Below, piece after piece: positions 42,942 through 51,577 of a stretch of 64,000 nucleotides of DNA. The stretch is taken from the NCBI RefSeq assembly GCF_049801055.1, contig NZ_JBNAGF010000001.1, positions 434,001 through 498,000 on the forward strand. Reading direction: 5' to 3'. The notes below the pieces were generated by a model. That model saw only the letters and a program-made list of their open reading frames with translations. It was not told where the DNA came from and did no database searches. Each line of letters begins with the position of its first letter. The first letter of the stretch is position 1. Made by a program: the position numbers and the translations under genes. The DNA is from JBNAGF01 sp049801055. Its GTDB lineage: Bacteria > Pseudomonadota > Alphaproteobacteria > Rhodobacterales > Rhodobacteraceae.

Positions 42942-44366
42942 ATGCGCTGGGCCGTAGTGAGTGGATTCGCGAAGACCGCGATGCTTGTCGGAGCTGTCTC
43001 CGTGGCAGCGTTTGTGCCTGATCGGGCGAAATCCGAAAATCTGGCAGATGCACTGATAAGTGCTTATAATACAAGTGGTTTGCTGGATCAGTACCGTGCC
43101 TTGACCCGGGCCGCTGACGAAGATGTTGCCATTGCCGTTTCGGCGCTGCGTCCGGTGATAGACTGGAGCATACGGGCAGGCCGGGATCTTCAACGGATCC
43201 GGAATACCGGCGGCACTCTGACCGTGGACAGTCGCACGTCGAATTTCTTTACCGGGCTAAGTTTCGAGCAATTGCTGTATGATGGTGGCGCGGCATTTCT
43301 GGGCAAGCAGTCTGCTCAGGAATTTGTTCTGGCCACACGGCAAACGCTACTGGATATCGAACAGGAGGTTCTGTTCGACGCAGTCGTTGCCTATGTCAAC
43401 GTCCTGCTGCAGGAAGAAAACGTGTCGCTCCGCCAGAACAACGTTCGTGTTCTCGGCGAGGAACTCAGAGCCGCTCAGGACCGTTTCGATGTCGGTGAAG
43501 TCACCAAGACGGACGTGGCGCTGGCTGAATCCCGATTGGCCAACGCGCGCGCCAACTTGTCGGTTGCCGAGGGTGACCTGCGTGACGCGCGGGCTCAGTA
43601 TACAAATGCGGTCGGGCGGGCACCGGGTCAACTGGCCGGCGCGCCGCGCATGCCAAAGTTTCCGGCGTCACTTGCTGAAGCGACGAATATCGCAATGCGG
43701 AACCACCCACGTATCCTGCGCTTTCAGCACGAAGTGCGCGCCGCCGAGCTTGGCGTTCAGCAAGCCCGCAAGGCGCTTGGTCCTTCGGCGACCATCCGCG
43801 CGGATGTCGGCCTGACCGACGCAATCGGAACCCCGCAATACAACCACAATGGCAGCGTTGCGCTTCAGTTCCGGCAGCCGATCTATCAGGGCGGCAGACT
43901 CGCCGCTCAGGTGCGCCGTGCGATGGCGCAGCGCGACTCGCTCAAAGGTGTTTTGATCACAACGCAGCGGGACATCACGCAGCTGGTCAACGCAGCTTAT
44001 GTGCGTGTGCAGGCAGCCCGGGCGACACTGGTTGCCACCAACGAACGGGTACGGGCGGCTCAGGTTGCATTTGATGGTATCCGCGAAGAGGCGACCTTGG
44101 GTGCCCGGACGACGCTGGACGTGTTGACCGCCGAACAGGATCTGCTTGATGCGCAAACCGCCCGCGTACAGGCCCGCGCCGAAGAAATCGCCGCTGCATA
44201 CCAGCTGGTACAGGCGCAAGGGCTTCTGACTGCGGAACGACTGGGCCTTGCCGTGCAGATCTATGACCCGACGATCTATTACAATCTGGTCAAAGGCGCG
44301 CCGGCGAATGTCAGCCAGCGGTCTAAAGATCTCGACCGTGTCTTGGAATCCTTAGGCAAGAAGTAA
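42942..44366 (+). CDS. tolC: TolC-family outer membrane efflux protein
   Basis: This 474-residue protein has an N-terminal signal region (residues 1-28) and two tandem TolC-type halves rich in coiled-coil helices (TRQTLLDIEQEVLFDAVVAYVNVL, GEVTKTDVALAESRLANARANLSVAEGDLRDA, IREEATLGARTTLDVLTAEQDLLDAQTA). It forms the outer-membrane channel of type I secretion or efflux systems. It follows the methyltransferase gene by 96 bases and is probably cotranscribed with it. Whether it helps export the TOMM product encoded next door is unknown. A general tolC is expected in this genome region anyway. Confidence 0.9.
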   Translation: MRWAVVSGFAKTAMLVGAVSVAAFVPDRAKSENLADALISAYNTSGLLDQYRALTRAADEDVAIAVSALRPVIDWSIRAGRDLQRIRNTGGTLTVDSRTSNFFTGLSFEQLLYDGGAAFLGKQSAQEFVLATRQTLLDIEQEVLFDAVVAYVNVLLQEENVSLRQNNVRVLGEELRAAQDRFDVGEVTKTDVALAESRLANARANLSVAEGDLRDARAQYTNAVGRAPGQLAGAPRMPKFPASLAEATNIAMRNHPRILRFQHEVRAAELGVQQARKALGPSATIRADVGLTDAIGTPQYNHNGSVALQFRQPIYQGGRLAAQVRRAMAQRDSLKGVLITTQRDITQLVNAAYVRVQAARATLVATNERVRAAQVAFDGIREEATLGARTTLDVLTAEQDLLDAQTARVQARAEEIAAAYQLVQAQGLLTAERLGLAVQIYDPTIYYNLVKGAPANVSQRSKDLDRVLESLGKK

Positions 44367-44439
44367 CAATTTTTGCTATCTGTTGTGGGATGGTGGGAGT
44401 CGGTCTAAACTCGGTTTCGAGGTGAGAGTGGTAGCAAAG

Positions 44440-45753
44440 ATGTCTGATCCCGTTAAAAGCGCTCAGATTGAGGATGTTCTGTCTTCAATTCGCAGACTCG
44501 TCAGTGAGGAAACTCGCCCCGAACCCGCGGCAGAGCCTCAGAACACGGCTCCGGGCCGATTGGTTCTGACACCCGCATTGCGCGTGGCCGAAGTTGACGA
44601 CACACATTTGGACACGCATGACGAGAGTTCTTCTGGGCAAGAAGCTGCGGAGGCAGAGGTCGATGCCTATGCCGAAGATCTTTCGATGTCGGAATTCGAA
44701 ACTGCAGATGAGGCCGAAGACGACAGCTTGGACAGTGTCGATGAAGCCATTGCAGACGACCCTCATCCCTTGGATTTTGACCCGCATGTCAATCCGAATA
44801 CCAGCGAAGCGCCCTGGAAAGATCCAAAGGCGACTCTGTTCAGTGCAGTTCGGGACGAAACCGACGAGTTGATCTGGACCGAGCGCAGCACGATCTCGGA
44901 AGAGGCAAGCAAGCCTGACCTGCCGGAATTCCGCCATTTCCGGGCGCGACCTCGTGTCGGAGAAACGGAGACCGCACACGACACTGCAGTCGAACAGGAC
45001 GTTGCAGCTCGAGAAACAAGTGCTCTGAACAGCGATGCACCTGCGTCAGAGCAAGTGCAGGAACCGCACATTTCGCAAGTCCCGGCCGACGTGGATGCAC
45101 CCGAGGATACTGTAGATGACGCAACCGATCCTGGGGCCGGGTACGACGAACCTGTATCCAGTCAGCTGCAGGAAGAGCTGCCGGAAGCAGAATTGCCATC
45201 TGATGTTGCCGAGCAACTGACCGCAGCGGCACATTCCGATCGATTGAGCTCCAAGATCGAGGCGCTGGAGGCGGCCATTGGTCAAACCGAAGACCAGTGG
45301 GAGCCGGACGGGGAAATCGGTGACGACTATGCCGGAACTCCGGTGGAAACGATCGAGTGGGAAGACCATCACGAGGACGCGGCCACCGAAGAAGAAACTC
45401 AATCCGAGGTGACGCAGGAGCAACCTGAGACCTTTGCCGAAGCATCGATAGAAGAGGCCGACCAAACCGGCGGCTTCGAAGATCCGGGCACCGGCAAAAG
45501 CAATCCTGAACAGGTCGCTGCATATGACCAACCGGACGCAGAAACCGATGACGGCGACATCTACGAAGAAGATCGCCTTGACCCGTTGGTTTCCGACGAG
45601 GCGATCCTTGATGAGGATAGCCTGCGCGAACTGGTGGCTGATATCGTTCGCGAAGAACTGCAGGGCGCCTTGGGTGAACGTATCACCCGCAATGTCCGCA
45701 AGCTGGTCCGGCGGGAAATCCATCGCGCGATGACCGCTCAGGAACTAGACTGA
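44440..45753 (+). CDS. Acidic protein with PopZ-like N-terminus, unknown function
   Basis: This 437-residue protein is very rich in Glu and Asp. Only its two ends look folded. The N-terminal IEDVLSSIRRLVSEE resembles the N-terminal helix of the polar organising protein PopZ (DUF2497 family). The C-terminal stretch DEDSLRELVADIVREELQGALGERITRNVRKLVRREIHRAMTAQ is an amphipathic basic helix also typical of such proteins. The linker between them (about residues 40-380) is acidic, low complexity and probably disordered. The ATG at 44440 fits the PopZ-like start. A polar-organising function is suggested but not shown, and the gene converges on cobQ. Confidence 0.7.
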   Translation: MSDPVKSAQIEDVLSSIRRLVSEETRPEPAAEPQNTAPGRLVLTPALRVAEVDDTHLDTHDESSSGQEAAEAEVDAYAEDLSMSEFETADEAEDDSLDSVDEAIADDPHPLDFDPHVNPNTSEAPWKDPKATLFSAVRDETDELIWTERSTISEEASKPDLPEFRHFRARPRVGETETAHDTAVEQDVAARETSALNSDAPASEQVQEPHISQVPADVDAPEDTVDDATDPGAGYDEPVSSQLQEELPEAELPSDVAEQLTAAAHSDRLSSKIEALEAAIGQTEDQWEPDGEIGDDYAGTPVETIEWEDHHEDAATEEETQSEVTQEQPETFAEASIEEADQTGGFEDPGTGKSNPEQVAAYDQPDAETDDGDIYEEDRLDPLVSDEAILDEDSLRELVADIVREELQGALGERITRNVRKLVRREIHRAMTAQELD

Positions 45754-45817
45754 AACGCCTTACATTCAGCGCGATCAGTTGGAAATGCCCGGCGGATTAG
45801 GCTGGAGTTTCAGTCGT

Positions 45818-47275
45818 TTACCTTTGGGTGGGTGCCTCGGCCAGAGACCACAGAAAATCCAGATCCATATGTTGCTCCAAATGAGTCGCAAGTGCCTCCA
45901 GCGTTTCTTCGACGCCCTCTTCGTATGTTGCGTCAGAGCGGTGCCCCAACTCGTTCAGGAACCGGGAGCGAAACGCATCCGAAGAAAACAGGCCATGCAG
46001 ATAGCTGCCCCGGATCCGGCCGTTGGCAGAGGCCGCGCCCTCGGGGCGACCATCAACCTCAAGCCACGGGCGGGAACAGTCAGTACCGTCAGTTCGTCCA
46101 ATGTGAATTTCGTATCCGGTCACCGGTTCTCGGCCGGGCAGGGCGATCGCATTCCTCTGAACAACCTCTTTGTCGCCGGTCATCACAGTGTCAACATCCA
46201 GTAGCCCAAGCCCTTGAAACTTGCCGGCGCGGCCTTCGATGCCTTCGGGATCATCAATGCTGTTTCCAAGCATCTGGTAGCCCCCGCATAAACCCAGCAC
46301 GTGCCCACCTCGGCGCACATGTCCCAAAAGGTCGATGTCCCAACCTTGCGACCTGAAGAAGGCGAGATCCCCGATGGTTGACTTGCTGCCCGGCAGCAGA
46401 ACCAGATCAGCATCGCCGGGCAGGGGCCGGCCAGGCGGAATGATTTCGACACTGACTTCCGGTTCGGCCGACAACGGGTCAAGGTCGTCAAAATTGGCCA
46501 TTCTTTCCAGCTGGGGAACCACAACCTTGCATGCACCGCCCGGTTGGGACCTGATGTCCATCATGTCCTCTGCCGGCAATCGCCATGCTTCGTTGAACCA
46601 TGGAACGACTCCGAGACAGGGCCATCCGGTGCGGTCGGCAATGTCGTCGCGGCCGGCATCGAACAATGCAACATCTCCTTTGAACCGGTTCACGGCAAAC
46701 CCGCGGATCCGGGCTAGATCGATGTCGTCGAGAACGGCTTGGGTTCCAACGATCTGGGCAATGACACCGCCGCGATGAATGTCACCCACCAAAATGACGG
46801 GCACACCTGCCGCGCAGGCAAACCCCATATTGGCGATATCTCCCTGGCGGAGATTGGTTTCGGCTGGGCTTCCCGCGCCTTCGATCAGGACCAGATCAAC
46901 GCCCGCACAAAGCCGGTCAAAACTTTCAAGTGCTGCGGCTAGCAACGTCGATTTGTCTCGTCGATAGTCGCTTGCCCGCATGGTTCCGCGCCGCTTGCCC
47001 TGCACAATGATTTGCGCACCGGTGTCGGTTTCCGGTTTGAGCAGGATCGGGTTCATGTCCGTATGGGCTGGTTGCTGAGCTGCTCGTGCCTGCAGGGCCT
47101 GCGCCCGACCTATCTCACCGCCATCATTGGTCACGGCGGCATTGTTTGACATATTTTGAGGTTTGAAAGGAGCCACGCGCAATCCGCGCCGGGTAAATGC
47201 CCGTGCCAGGCCCGCCACAAGCATCGACTTCCCGACATTGCTGCCGGTTCCTTGAATCATGATGCAGCGAACCAT
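45818..47275 (-). CDS. cobQ: Cobyric acid synthase
   Basis: This 485-residue amidase converts adenosylcobyrinic acid a,c-diamide to adenosylcobyric acid with glutamine and ATP, late in cobalamin synthesis. It has an N-terminal P-loop-like domain (MVRCIMIQGTGSNVGKSMLVAGLARAF and FKPQNMSNNAAVT) and a C-terminal glutaminase domain with the nucleophile in GHVLGLCGGYQMLG. The end motif GSYLHGLFSSDAFR is also present. No other cobalamin gene lies in the window. I looked for a cobalamin riboswitch in the 200 bases upstream and saw none. Confidence 0.96.
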   Translation of the reverse strand: MVRCIMIQGTGSNVGKSMLVAGLARAFTRRGLRVAPFKPQNMSNNAAVTNDGGEIGRAQALQARAAQQPAHTDMNPILLKPETDTGAQIIVQGKRRGTMRASDYRRDKSTLLAAALESFDRLCAGVDLVLIEGAGSPAETNLRQGDIANMGFACAAGVPVILVGDIHRGGVIAQIVGTQAVLDDIDLARIRGFAVNRFKGDVALFDAGRDDIADRTGWPCLGVVPWFNEAWRLPAEDMMDIRSQPGGACKVVVPQLERMANFDDLDPLSAEPEVSVEIIPPGRPLPGDADLVLLPGSKSTIGDLAFFRSQGWDIDLLGHVRRGGHVLGLCGGYQMLGNSIDDPEGIEGRAGKFQGLGLLDVDTVMTGDKEVVQRNAIALPGREPVTGYEIHIGRTDGTDCSRPWLEVDGRPEGAASANGRIRGSYLHGLFSSDAFRSRFLNELGHRSDATYEEGVEETLEALATHLEQHMDLDFLWSLAEAPTQR

Positions 47276-47313
47276 CCTGCGCCTCCACCGTTCGTTTGCA
47301 AATGACCCGATTT

Positions 47314-47339
47314 GCGGAAAAAGGAAAAGCCTTTTCCGC
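47314..47339. other. Hairpin in the cobQ leader
   Basis: GCGGAAAA (47314-47321) and TTTTCCGC (47332-47339) form a perfect 8-base stem around a 10-base loop, about 40 bases upstream of the cobQ ATG. It is not followed by T residues in the cobQ direction. A second inverted repeat CACCAC-N9-GTGGTG spans 47451-47471. The function is unknown; the pair may be structural features of the 5' leader. Confidence 0.35.
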
Positions 47340-47483
47340 CATGCCCGGTCTTGAGCGATACGTTTGGTCCCGCTACGGGCGGAGGCGCGATGATCTGGTG
47401 GTTTGGCAAATTTTCTGTGCGGCAGGCAAGCAAAGTAACGAAAGCCAAATCACCACCAGTCAGACGTGGTGGCAAGGACCGCG

Positions 47484-47517
47484 AAAAAAAAGCGCGCCCC
47501 CCAGAGCGCGCCTTTTT
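47484..47517. terminator. Bidirectional intrinsic terminator after the DUF6280-like gene
   Basis: GCGCGC (47492-47497) pairs with GCGCGC (47506-47511), flanked by eight A residues on one side and five T residues on the other. In the leftward direction it gives a GC stem followed by a run of eight T, ending transcription about 35 bases after the small conserved gene. Confidence 0.85.
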
Positions 47518-47551
47518 AATGACGGGTTTCCAGTCGGAAACCGATGTTTTC

Positions 47552-47872
47552 TCAGGCAGCTTCGGCCTGTTGAGCGGCGTTGCGACGCTCGCTTTCTTCG
47601 CGCGACAGGGCGACCGAAGTCCGCACTCCGCGTCCCACGAATTCCATCAGCCCCTGAACGACGCGTTCATTGGGGTCAATTCCGGCACAGGACAGAACCT
47701 CGCGGCCATCGCGAGAGCGAGCCCAGCGGGCGATCTGTTCCGGGCCGTTGCCATACTTCTTGTCGTCGGCGATGGCGTCGTCGAGTGCGGCCAACACAAC
47801 GGCCGCGAACAGTTTTCGTGCACGATTGCCCTGTTCATTGTTAAAGGCAGTGCCGTCAACGAAATCTTTCAT
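47552..47872 (-). CDS. Small conserved protein, DUF6280-like
   Basis: This 106-residue protein is rich in charged residues and Ala, starting MKDFVDGTAFNNEQGNRARKL with AAVVLAALDDAIADDKKYGNGPEQIARW and REVLSCAGIDPNERVVQGLMEF. Similar sequences are highly conserved across Rhodobacterales and lack a described function. I recall them as DUF6280. The ATG at 47872 follows AAGGAAAACGAG. The much longer open frame to 49105 runs antisense to efp and is not real. It is monocistronic with a strong terminator. Confidence 0.75.
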   Translation of the reverse strand: MKDFVDGTAFNNEQGNRARKLFAAVVLAALDDAIADDKKYGNGPEQIARWARSRDGREVLSCAGIDPNERVVQGLMEFVGRGVRTSVALSREESERRNAAQQAEAA

Positions 47873-48091
47873 CTCGTTTTCCTTATTGTTCTTGCTCTTG
47901 CAATTTTCGGCGTGACGTTCCTTATGACCTATCCTGCGCGATTCGGATACCCCGAATTTGCATAGTAGCGTTGCGTCAAGCGCATAGCTTTCTGCGAGTG
48001 CAGCACTAGGTATCGTTGTCTTGTCAGGTTTAGTCCCGCCATATATAGGAGCGCCAAACGCTGCATCAAGCTTGTGTAAAGGAAATCTCTC

Positions 48092-48655
48092 ATGCCCAAA
48101 ATCAATGGGAACGAAATTCGCCCCGGCAATGTCCTGGAACACAACGACGGTCTTTGGGCAGCCGTGAAGGTCGATCATGTGAAACCTGGAAAGGGCGGTG
48201 CCTTTGCTCAGGTCGAGCTTCGCAACCTGCGCAATGGCTCCAAACTGAATGAACGGTTCCGGTCCGCAGACAAGGTGGAGCGTGTTCGGCTGGAGCAGAA
48301 AGATCAGCAGTTTCTGTATGAAAACGACGGGATGCTGGTTTTCATGGACACCGAAACCTATGAGCAGGTCGAACTTCCCGCGGACATTCTGGGCGACCGT
48401 CGGCCGTTTCTTCAGGACGGTATGACTATCGTGGTCGAGTTTTACGAGACCGAGGCCCTGAATGCGACACTGCCGCAAAAAGTGACCTGCAAAATTGTCG
48501 AGACCGAGCCAGTGGTCAAAGGTCAGACGGCGGCGAACTCGTTCAAACCGGCGATCCTCGACAATGGCGTCAAGGTCATGGTTCCGCCCTTCGTTGGGCA
48601 GGATGAAATGATCATCGTCAACACCGAGTCCATGGAGTACTCCGAACGGGCATGA
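48092..48655 (+). CDS. efp: Elongation factor P
   Basis: This 187-residue translation factor relieves ribosome stalling at polyproline stretches. It has three beta-barrel domains with the modifiable Lys34 in KPGKGGAFAQ and the C-terminal signature EFYETEALNATLPQKVTCKIVETEP. Position 34 is lysine, as in the EpmA-type modification. No modification gene is adjacent. The downstream gene is transcribed the other way, and a clear terminator follows. Confidence 0.96.
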   Translation: MPKINGNEIRPGNVLEHNDGLWAAVKVDHVKPGKGGAFAQVELRNLRNGSKLNERFRSADKVERVRLEQKDQQFLYENDGMLVFMDTETYEQVELPADILGDRRPFLQDGMTIVVEFYETEALNATLPQKVTCKIVETEPVVKGQTAANSFKPAILDNGVKVMVPPFVGQDEMIIVNTESMEYSERA

Positions 48656-48690
48656 CGTTACGTCTTTTTCGATTTCCGGAGGTTCCGGAC

Positions 48691-48733
48691 AGGGCCGTAT
48701 CGCTTTGCAACGCGATGCGGCCCTTGGTTTTTG
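48691..48733 (+). terminator. Intrinsic terminator after efp
   Basis: AGGGCCG (48691-48697) and CGGCCCT (48718-48724) pair, extended inward by a T-G pair and ATCGC/GCGAT, giving a 13-base stem with an 8-base loop. TTTTT follows at about 48729-48732. It lies 36 bases after the efp stop. Confidence 0.85.
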
Positions 48734-48782
48734 GCGCGGCCCGGGTGGTGTTGGAACTGTGCCATTCCCGGGATCGCGCGCG

Positions 48783-49742
48783 TCAGACGTTCTGACCGGG
48801 CGCGGTTCGATCCCTTGCCGCTGCGCCGCGAAACCCGGGTCCGAAGATCTCCAGCAAAAGCTCAAACTTGATCCGGTTTGCGCTGACCTGGCGATAGAAC
48901 GCGATAAGAAACGCTGTTGGCCCCTGAATCCGGCCAAGACCGATCGTTGCGGCCACGACTGTTCCGACATCCGTTTTCCCGTCGATGACCAACCATCCCC
49001 CGAGCAGAAGCAGACCAACCGTGCCTGCACCGTTGATCGCGCTGAGAATGAACTTGCTGGACAGCTTCCAGATAAACATCTTTCGCCGCGTGTCGTAGAT
49101 TTCATCGAATCTGTGTTCCACGTCCTGCCCGACGGTGGCGATCTGCTCTGCGGTCAGTGCGTCCGTGGCCGCCCGCAGGATGCGAACCCGTTCCGCAACA
49201 TATTTGTTCACCTGACGCTGCGAGATCAGCACGATCAATATTTGCGGCAGGATCATTGACGCAGCGATCAGGCCGAGAAAGGGCTGAGTTGCTGCAATGA
49301 AGCCGATAACACTGATCAGCGTGCCGATCTGCACAACCGGCTCGGAAAAGGCGGCACCGGCAAATTTGCCAAGTTCTTCGGCCTCGGCAGAAATTGCCGT
49401 GGTCAGCGTACCCCTGCGCACCCGATCGCCTTCCGCTTCCTGTTCAACAGACCCATGAAATAGCAGGCGTCTGATGTGGCGTATGACATCCTCACCCAAA
49501 AGACCGGAGCGATACCCCGAGATCCATTTCAAGACGAGACTGAGAAGGATGGCCCCGAACATTCCCGCGCAATAGAGCAACAGCTCATCTGTGCTCATGC
49601 TCTGGTCGGTTAAAAGGTTGACGATCTCTTTCTGGAAATTCAGCGACACCGGTGCCAGCGCCGCGATTCCAATAGACAGCAGGATCAGAATGATCTGGCG
49701 GCGTCCGCTAATCCGCCAGATTGCTGCATAGAGTGCTAACAC
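48783..49742 (-). CDS. ABC transporter permease-only protein (no ATPase domain)
   Basis: This is about 319 residues from the GTG at 49742; a TTG at 49805 is also possible. It has six membrane helices arranged like the transmembrane half of ABC exporters (ISGRRQIILILLSIGIAALAPVS, AGMFGAILLSLVLKWISGY, VQIGTLISVIGFIAATQPFLGLIAASM, FILSAINGAGTVGLLLLGGW). It contains no Walker A, signature or Walker B. The frame stops after the sixth helix, and no separate ATPase gene follows or precedes. It sits 101 bases downstream of a periplasmic adaptor on the same strand, so the two may work together with an ATPase from elsewhere. The start and function are uncertain. Confidence 0.65.
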   Translation of the reverse strand: MLALYAAIWRISGRRQIILILLSIGIAALAPVSLNFQKEIVNLLTDQSMSTDELLLYCAGMFGAILLSLVLKWISGYRSGLLGEDVIRHIRRLLFHGSVEQEAEGDRVRRGTLTTAISAEAEELGKFAGAAFSEPVVQIGTLISVIGFIAATQPFLGLIAASMILPQILIVLISQRQVNKYVAERVRILRAATDALTAEQIATVGQDVEHRFDEIYDTRRKMFIWKLSSKFILSAINGAGTVGLLLLGGWLVIDGKTDVGTVVAATIGLGRIQGPTAFLIAFYRQVSANRIKFELLLEIFGPGFRGAAARDRTAPGQNV

Positions 49743-49842
49743 GCGATATTGGCCCGAATTTTGTGGTTCCCGGTGTATCGTTGCTCGGACCTGCGCGGAA
49801 TGCAACGGGTTGCCGTTGCAATTGCCCTGACCGCGGTATTCT

Positions 49843-50682
49843 TCACTTGGCGGGCCGGGTTCTGCTGATCACCGTTACCTCCATCCCCGGGCGCAACTGT
49901 CCCCTGGGGTTAGGCATCTCCGCCCAAAGCGTCAGCGCTCCGGAAACAGGATCGACCGTGGCCGACACATGGGTGGGCGTCGTTTTCTCTGGATAGGTCC
50001 ACGTGTCCGTCAACTCAAGGCTCACCTGGATCCGCTCAAGCAGGCTGTCCGGGAAATGCAGGTTTTCAAGATCCAGTTCGTCGATGCGCTCGACGTAGGG
50101 CACCTGAAACTCCACCCGAACCGGATCAAGCTGAACGATTGTGGCCAATGCGTCGCGTCCTTTTTTGACGTAAGTTCCGATACTCACTTGCGGAGCGCTG
50201 ATCACGCCAGATATCGGAGCCCGAATCTGGGTCCGTTCCAGATCGATCAGGGCGCCTTTCAGTTTGGCCTGAGTTTCCGCACGCACAGAATCCGCAAACG
50301 CTTGCGCGACTTCGGCCTTGAGAACCTGCACCCCTGTGGCAGAGCCGCGTTCCTGCAATTGTTTGAGCCGCTCGAAATCGTCGCGGGCCGATTTCAATGT
50401 TGCCTCCGCGCTCAGAACATTGGCCCGTTCAGTAGAAAGGGCCAATTCGAACTCGGTGGCATCAAGTGAAAAGAGCAGATCACCTTCCTGCACCCGCTGA
50501 CCCGGGACAAAGTGTATTTCGGTTACGATGCTGGCAATTGCGTTTGAGACATCGGCCTTGTTCTGGGCAAGGATCCTTCCGGCGAACCGCTCTGTGTCCT
50601 GTAGTTGAGCCCGTGCGGGTAAGACAGGCATTGACCACGAAGTGAGAGCAAGCAAAAGGAATGTGAGAACCCGTTTCAACAT
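49843..50682 (-). CDS. RND-type efflux periplasmic adaptor (membrane fusion protein)
   Basis: This 279-residue protein has a signal peptide (residues 1-25, PVLPARA). A lipoyl/barrel-sandwich hybrid domain and coiled-coil hairpin follow (SIVTEIHFVPGQRVQEGDLLFSLD, ERANVLSAEATLKSARDDFERLKQLQERGSA, LERTQIRAPISGVISAPQVSIGTYVKKG), then the beta-barrel domain. No RND pump gene is nearby. Its only same-strand partner is the permease-only ABC protein downstream. A tripartite pump with a TolC-like channel is possible, but no evidence ties it to the tolC gene at 42942. Confidence 0.8.
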   Translation of the reverse strand: MLKRVLTFLLLALTSWSMPVLPARAQLQDTERFAGRILAQNKADVSNAIASIVTEIHFVPGQRVQEGDLLFSLDATEFELALSTERANVLSAEATLKSARDDFERLKQLQERGSATGVQVLKAEVAQAFADSVRAETQAKLKGALIDLERTQIRAPISGVISAPQVSIGTYVKKGRDALATIVQLDPVRVEFQVPYVERIDELDLENLHFPDSLLERIQVSLELTDTWTYPEKTTPTHVSATVDPVSGALTLWAEMPNPRGQLRPGMEVTVISRTRPAK

Positions 50683-50753
50683 GTTCCAAGCTTGGCAGCA
50701 GCCTAGGCAAAGTCAATCGCGTATAGCCAAATCCACTTGTCTGTCGTGCTGGC

Positions 50754-51500
50754 TCAGCCGGCCCGAGACACCTCGGCGGTGTCCGCCTTCATCTCTCCGT
50801 CGGCCCGATCAAACCGCAGGTAAGCAATGCCGGATCCGCCAGATTGCGTGAAAAGCGTTCCGGCCTGCTTGCCGTCTGCCATGATGGTTGTTCCGATCGG
50901 CGCGGCCCCTTCGACCGAAACCCGGGCCAGCCCTTTGCGAAGTTCGGTCTTGTGTTTCATTCGCGCGGTCACTTCCTGACCGACATAGCACCCTTTGCGG
51001 AAATCGACGCCGTGCAGACGCTCAAACCCGGATTCCAGAATATAGCTGTCTGCCGTCAGTTCGATACCGCTTTCGGGAATGCAATGTGCTACCCGGATTG
51101 AATCCCAATCCGTGCCGTCATCGGATTCCGGCGCGTCTGAGTAACTGCGCCACCCGAGATCGGGGTGCCGCGGATCGGCAATGCCGCCATCCGGGGCCGG
51201 TCCGGTTCCGCGTTGCAGGTGCAAGTCGGTCGCCTCGATCTCTACCGCTGCTCGCAGTTTGTACATCATCAGTCTTTTGTGCAGGTCAGCGGCCAGGCTT
51301 TCCGCGACATCCAGAAGCACAGCGTCCCCGTCGGGCACGAGAAAGAAATCGGCAATGTACTTGCCCTGCGGGGTTAGAAGCGCGGCATAAACCAACCCTT
51401 CGGTCAGCCCGGCGACATCATTGGTCACCAGTCCCTGCAAAAAATCGTGGGTGTCCGGTCCGCTCAGGCGAAAGATGCGGCGTGTCGGTGTGGATGTCAT
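50754..51500 (-). CDS. ygfZ: YgfZ/GcvT-family folate-binding protein
   Basis: This 248-residue protein related to aminomethyltransferase carries the YgfZ signature KGCYVGQEVTARMKHK near residue 165. Family proteins assist iron-sulfur cluster enzymes, probably with folate. FRLSGPDTHDFLQGLVTNDV and ALLTPQGKYIADFFLV are typical N-terminal segments. The cysteine in KGCYVGQE is intact. It lies apart from other iron-sulfur genes. Confidence 0.88.
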   Translation of the reverse strand: MTSTPTRRIFRLSGPDTHDFLQGLVTNDVAGLTEGLVYAALLTPQGKYIADFFLVPDGDAVLLDVAESLAADLHKRLMMYKLRAAVEIEATDLHLQRGTGPAPDGGIADPRHPDLGWRSYSDAPESDDGTDWDSIRVAHCIPESGIELTADSYILESGFERLHGVDFRKGCYVGQEVTARMKHKTELRKGLARVSVEGAAPIGTTIMADGKQAGTLFTQSGGSGIAYLRFDRADGEMKADTAEVSRAG

Positions 51501-51577
51501 GTCTGGGTCGCTCCCCGGGGATTGCGTCGCGCCCTGTGATATAGGAAACCGGGCGCGCCTGACCAGAGGAGTATCCG

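Noticed and set aside
47276..47483. Possible cobalamin riboswitch upstream of cobQ
   Set aside because: I looked for the GCCACTG and B12-box elements in the leader and found only a generic hairpin and a short inverted repeat. A covariance-model search would settle it.
47873..49105. Long leftward open frame upstream of the small DUF6280-like gene
   Set aside because: It is antisense to efp, and the real product begins at the ATG at 47872 with its own ribosome site. The extension has no recognisable domain.
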